Below are positions 60,481-64,000 of a stretch of DNA of 64,000 bases, piece by piece; the first letter of the stretch is position 1; every line of letters starts with the position of its first letter. Under the pieces are notes generated by a model that was not told where the DNA came from, did not search any database, and saw only the letters and a list, made by a program, of their open reading frames with translations. Source of the stretch: Callaeas wilsoni (Eukaryota > Chordata > Aves > Passeriformes > Callaeidae). The position numbers and the translations under genes were made by a program. The stretch lies in the NCBI GenBank assembly GCA_013398955.1, contig VWPU01010164.1, positions 186,001 to 250,000 of the forward strand, read 5' to 3'.

Positions 60481-63400
60481 CACTTGTCTAGTGACTTTAC
60501 TTCACACATCTGATTCCCTTTCTCTGGCACTTTTTACAGTTTGTCTCTTTTGCCGCCTCTGAGTTGCTAGTCACGTTTTTCCCATCAACATTTTGAATTT
60601 GTTATACTTACAAAAGTGCTGCATTTTTTATCTTTTATGGTATCATACTCTATCCCAATGTGCCTATTATACTGTTTTTTAAATTTTTTTTTAATCTTTA
60701 ATCTTTTCTTTCAGATTTTAGATATCAGCCTCTCTATAATTATTGTTTTACCTTTGCCGTCTGGAGTGCTGGTGTTTTGTTGTTTGGTTGGGTTTTTCTG
60801 GTCCCCTAACTCTTTCTCACTTTCATCCTGTTAAAATTTTCAGTGCATTGTGACATAAAACTGTGTAATAATCACCATATTCCCTGGTTTATATCATTCA
60901 AAGAGGCATAAAGAATTTGAAAAATCAGAGTTTCTTTTCAAGAGCTCCTGATCTTGCTGGGGAGTGTAGGACTGCTCAGGGTTTATAAACAATTTAAAGA
61001 AATATTAGTGTGGGATTTGTAAGTGAGCAAGATTAGTATTTCATATGGGGCCTGAGTGTACAAATGAAGACTGATTTCCTTTATATCTCAGACTCACTAG
61101 TATCCTTCCCTAGCAAACCTGCCCTCATCTTCACTAACTTATTTTGTACAATCATCTATCTTTCTACTTTAAAAAAAGAAACACCTTTCTGCCTTTCAGG
61201 ATTCTCTTGGTCATTAAAAAATAGAAGATTTCAACTGCTTTAGGTAACTAGGAGCAACCATGAAGGGTTGCTCCCTGCCCTAATCGCCAGCTTTTTACCA
61301 TTGCAAGTAGGCAATAACTTACATCTGTGCAAAACAGTAGTCAGGAATGCGATCTAAAAATGACAGCATTTTACACTTAATTTCCTTGGGTGAAAATATG
61401 CATCCAAGGTGACAGGAAAGGGTATAAGGAATTAGATTTTAGGTCCAATATTGAGCAGATCCCTAAGATTCACATCTCTTCCTCTCTTGAACACCTACAT
61501 GAAGGTATGCTTTTCCATCCTTACACATCTCAAAAGTTAAATCCTTTGGTGGATTGCAAAGAATGTGTCAGGAGATTTCAACAGTGCTGTACTGAATTTA
61601 TGAACAGAAATTTCCAGCAGCTCCAAAACTTTCATTCTCATTGTAGCAGCCAGGGTTTTTAACTCTGGAGAGCTGAAAAGCCATTCCCTAGGGATGAGTG
61701 GGGTGTCATCCTTGCACAAAACAAGTGAGGACAGAGTTTGAGGAGCCCATCATTTTGGGTTTGCTGCTGGAGCTGTCTAATCATGGCCAAAGCATGCCTC
61801 ACATAAAGATTGACCAACTGGGAGAGTAGTCCTGGGGAGGGTCAGGAAGGATTTTTGCACTCCAGTGTAGCAATTCTGGAGAGACGGATTTTCCTCCTGT
61901 GATTTTAATAATATGCATTTAAACTAGGTGTGGCAAGATATCCAAAGGGCTATGGAAAGGGTTCTGAAATGGAATTGAAACTTCATTTGAACAACTTGAA
62001 CAACATCCAGTAGAAACCTCTCTTCTGCAAATCTGAGCCAAATATCAGTAAAGCAGTTTAACTTCTCAGCAGTTACTGCATCAGGCTGTGTTGGAAAATG
62101 TGTCATCACTGCTGCTTTGTGGTACTGGTAACTTATAAAGTTTATCTATGTACAAATTACTTCAGAGGAACACGCATTTGGTAACACTGAATGTGTTTGT
62201 ATGTTGTGTATTCCTTAAAATGGAGAACTTGGTTCCTTTGGTAGCTTGTTGGCAAGTTGAGTAAGTTTTTCTATTACCCCATTTCAGAGATAAATCTTTG
62301 TGCTACTCTGAAGCATAAAGAAGACTTTGGCAGGACAGTATCGGTCAGCTGCTGAAGGGCTGTCATATTTCAAAATTAAATATGGTTCACCAAACTAAAA
62401 GCTTTCTTGTTCAGCCTCAGACATAGCATGGGATCTCATCGGTGTTAACAAATGCCTTAAATTTACTGGTTTTCATCACTTTAACTGCATACTTTGTGCC
62501 CTGTAAGCTCCATTACTCTACCAAAGATGTACTTAGTCATGCAAAGATATATTTAAGGCAATTACATCAAATTTCCCGTCTCCAGAAGAGTAGTCATAGA
62601 AATAATTCATAGCACTGCATGAATAGCAGTATGTGGAAAGTTTGTTTAAGTTGAAGGGATGTAAGAGAGGTTTATGCAAATAACATAAACATTCTGAAGA
62701 ATGTGACATTTTAATTGAAAAATAATTAGAAGTTTTTTCATTATTTGAAAAGATTGAACTAGTAAATTTTATTAAATGGTTTTGGAAAAGTGGGTAATTA
62801 GGAGAGCTTTTTAACTGTCTGCCCTTCAGTTTAATGAACACAAAATGTGCTCGCAGAGAATGAAACTAAAGTGTTGTTATAATGTTGGAGTTGGAAAAGT
62901 TAGATTTAAAATTAGATTGATTTTTGTTTAGTATTATTCAACAAAGTAGTCTTGCTATTGAGGCAGTAAGCTCCCTGTTTACAACAAAAAATTGTTCAAG
63001 CCCCAGATCTATTTCAAACCTTTTGTTTGGCCTCTCTGGGTCATCATTCCTTACAAGGAAGAGGTTAACTGTCTTTTTTTTCTTTCCCCCACATTGAATT
63101 TTAGTTGTTTGTATGTATTGCACCTAGGGAAAGGTAATTCTGATCTCTGTCTCATTCTCTTGATGTTAAGGGAATATAAATTCTCTGTTATAAGCAATTG
63201 CTACTAAGACTGATTGAAAAACACATTTATGGATTTTAAGGATATTTTTTGTTTGTTCCAAAAGCCAAATATTATTAATCCATCACCTCCACTTTCTCAT
63301 GGAGATGAGAAACACTCTTTCTGGAAGAGAAATTATTGTTTTCTTTTAAACATCTGATTTGAAATATCTGTGACAAATGAGCAAATCTGAGCCTGGGTGT

Positions 63401-63587
63401 AATTAGATATATTTATACTTTTGGGAGTAGTATGAAGCAGCAGGTAAAATATATTTGGTAATTTTATCCATCTTCCACAGCCTAGTTCTTAGCACTTCAT
63501 TACTGAATCAGCTTCACATGTCAAAGGATCATTCCTCTCACCCTGCTTTGTCCTCAAGCTTCCCATCATTTTTGATGAAGGGAAAGG

Positions 63588-63616
63588 CCTGGCAAGTGTC
63601 AAGAGTACTTGCCAGG
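63588..63616. repeat. Perfect 10-bp inverted repeat with 9-base loop
   Basis: CCTGGCAAGT at 63588-63597 is followed after GTCAAGAGT by its exact reverse complement ACTTGCCAGG at 63607-63616. It could form a stable hairpin in RNA or single-stranded DNA. It is shorter than a usual pre-miRNA stem. Confidence 0.85.
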
Positions 63617-63661
63617 AAGTTAAGAAGTTATAATGTGAGTAGGAAAAGGAAGGGTTGTGCA

Positions 63662-63703
63662 GACAGAAAGTGCCAGAGTCAGAAAGTGCCATGGTCAGAA
63701 AGA
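63662..63703. repeat. 16-bp tandem repeat, about 2.6 copies
   Basis: GACAGAAAGTGCCAGA, GTCAGAAAGTGCCATG and GTCAGAAAGA follow each other with a period of 16 bp. The copies differ at a few positions. Confidence 0.88.
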
Positions 63704-64000
63704 CACACTGGGAATATTTAGGAACAAAAATTATAATTCAAGATTTTTCACTGATCCTAAGAGACAAAATATTAGCATGTTTAGGAACTTTTCCTCTGCT
63801 GTTGGAAAAATAGATTTTAATTGTGGACAGAGGATTTTAAAAGGAGATGTGAACAAGCTGAATAACAAAAAACTCTAGATGTCTGTTGGTTTCTTGGGGA
63901 CTAAACCTATGGACATATTTAGGCAAGTTGGCAAGCACCATTGATTACATTTTTATTAACTTAACTTCCTTCTAATGCATCAGGTATGATCAATTACCCA

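Larger units (their letters stand above)
60481..64000. other. Unannotated AT-rich DNA
   Basis: No gene or interspersed repeat was recognised. T-rich runs occur near 60680. A hairpin and a 16-bp tandem repeat near 63588-63703 are listed separately. Open frames do not exceed about 102 codons. Confidence 0.55.

Overview
The window looks like AT-rich, gene-free DNA from a bird, most likely a member of Neoaves. I assign it to birds because of its repeats: CR1 LINEs with the typical avian 3' tail (short tandem units built on AGAATCA, seen on the + strand because the elements lie on the minus strand) and four solo LTRs that resemble, from memory, avian ERVL-type LTRs. I found no protein-coding gene, rRNA, tRNA or CRISPR array. 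The open reading frames are short, occur on both strands, and none outside the LINE copies has a recognisable domain. The window is therefore intergenic or inside a very large intron; the sequence alone does not say which.

Layout: 1-4529 unannotated; 4530-5060 old CR1/L3-like relic (minus); 5061-9665 unannotated; 9666-about 10517 solo LTR (plus); 10522-17040 unannotated apart from simple repeats; 17041-17245 and 19018-19200 weak L2-like LINE remnants (plus), with a CTAT microsatellite between them; 21297-21363 short CR1-like 3' scrap (minus); 22915-23280 old CR1/L3-like relic (plus), followed directly by a solo LTR (minus, 23333-23895) with a 4-of-5 target-site duplication; 24517-26135 long 5'-truncated CR1 (minus); 28282-28757 solo LTR (plus); 32510-33086 solo LTR (minus); 35549-35645 CR1 tail (minus); 46318-about 47690 internally deleted CR1 (minus) in which ORF1 is joined to the late part of the reverse transcriptase; 47690-64000 unannotated, with a GC-richer patch near 60290-60480 and small tandem and inverted repeats near the end.

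The repeats record several ages: amniote-age CR1/L3 and L2 scraps, then avian CR1 copies, then LTR insertions reduced to solo LTRs. All readable reverse transcriptase copies are dead through stops, frameshifts and active-site changes. I did not find a convincing new biological system. The most informative items are the ORF1-to-ORF2 chimera inside the second CR1, the LTR pairs, and a few hairpins and exon-like signals. Repeat family names come from memory of consensus sequences and were not checked against a database.
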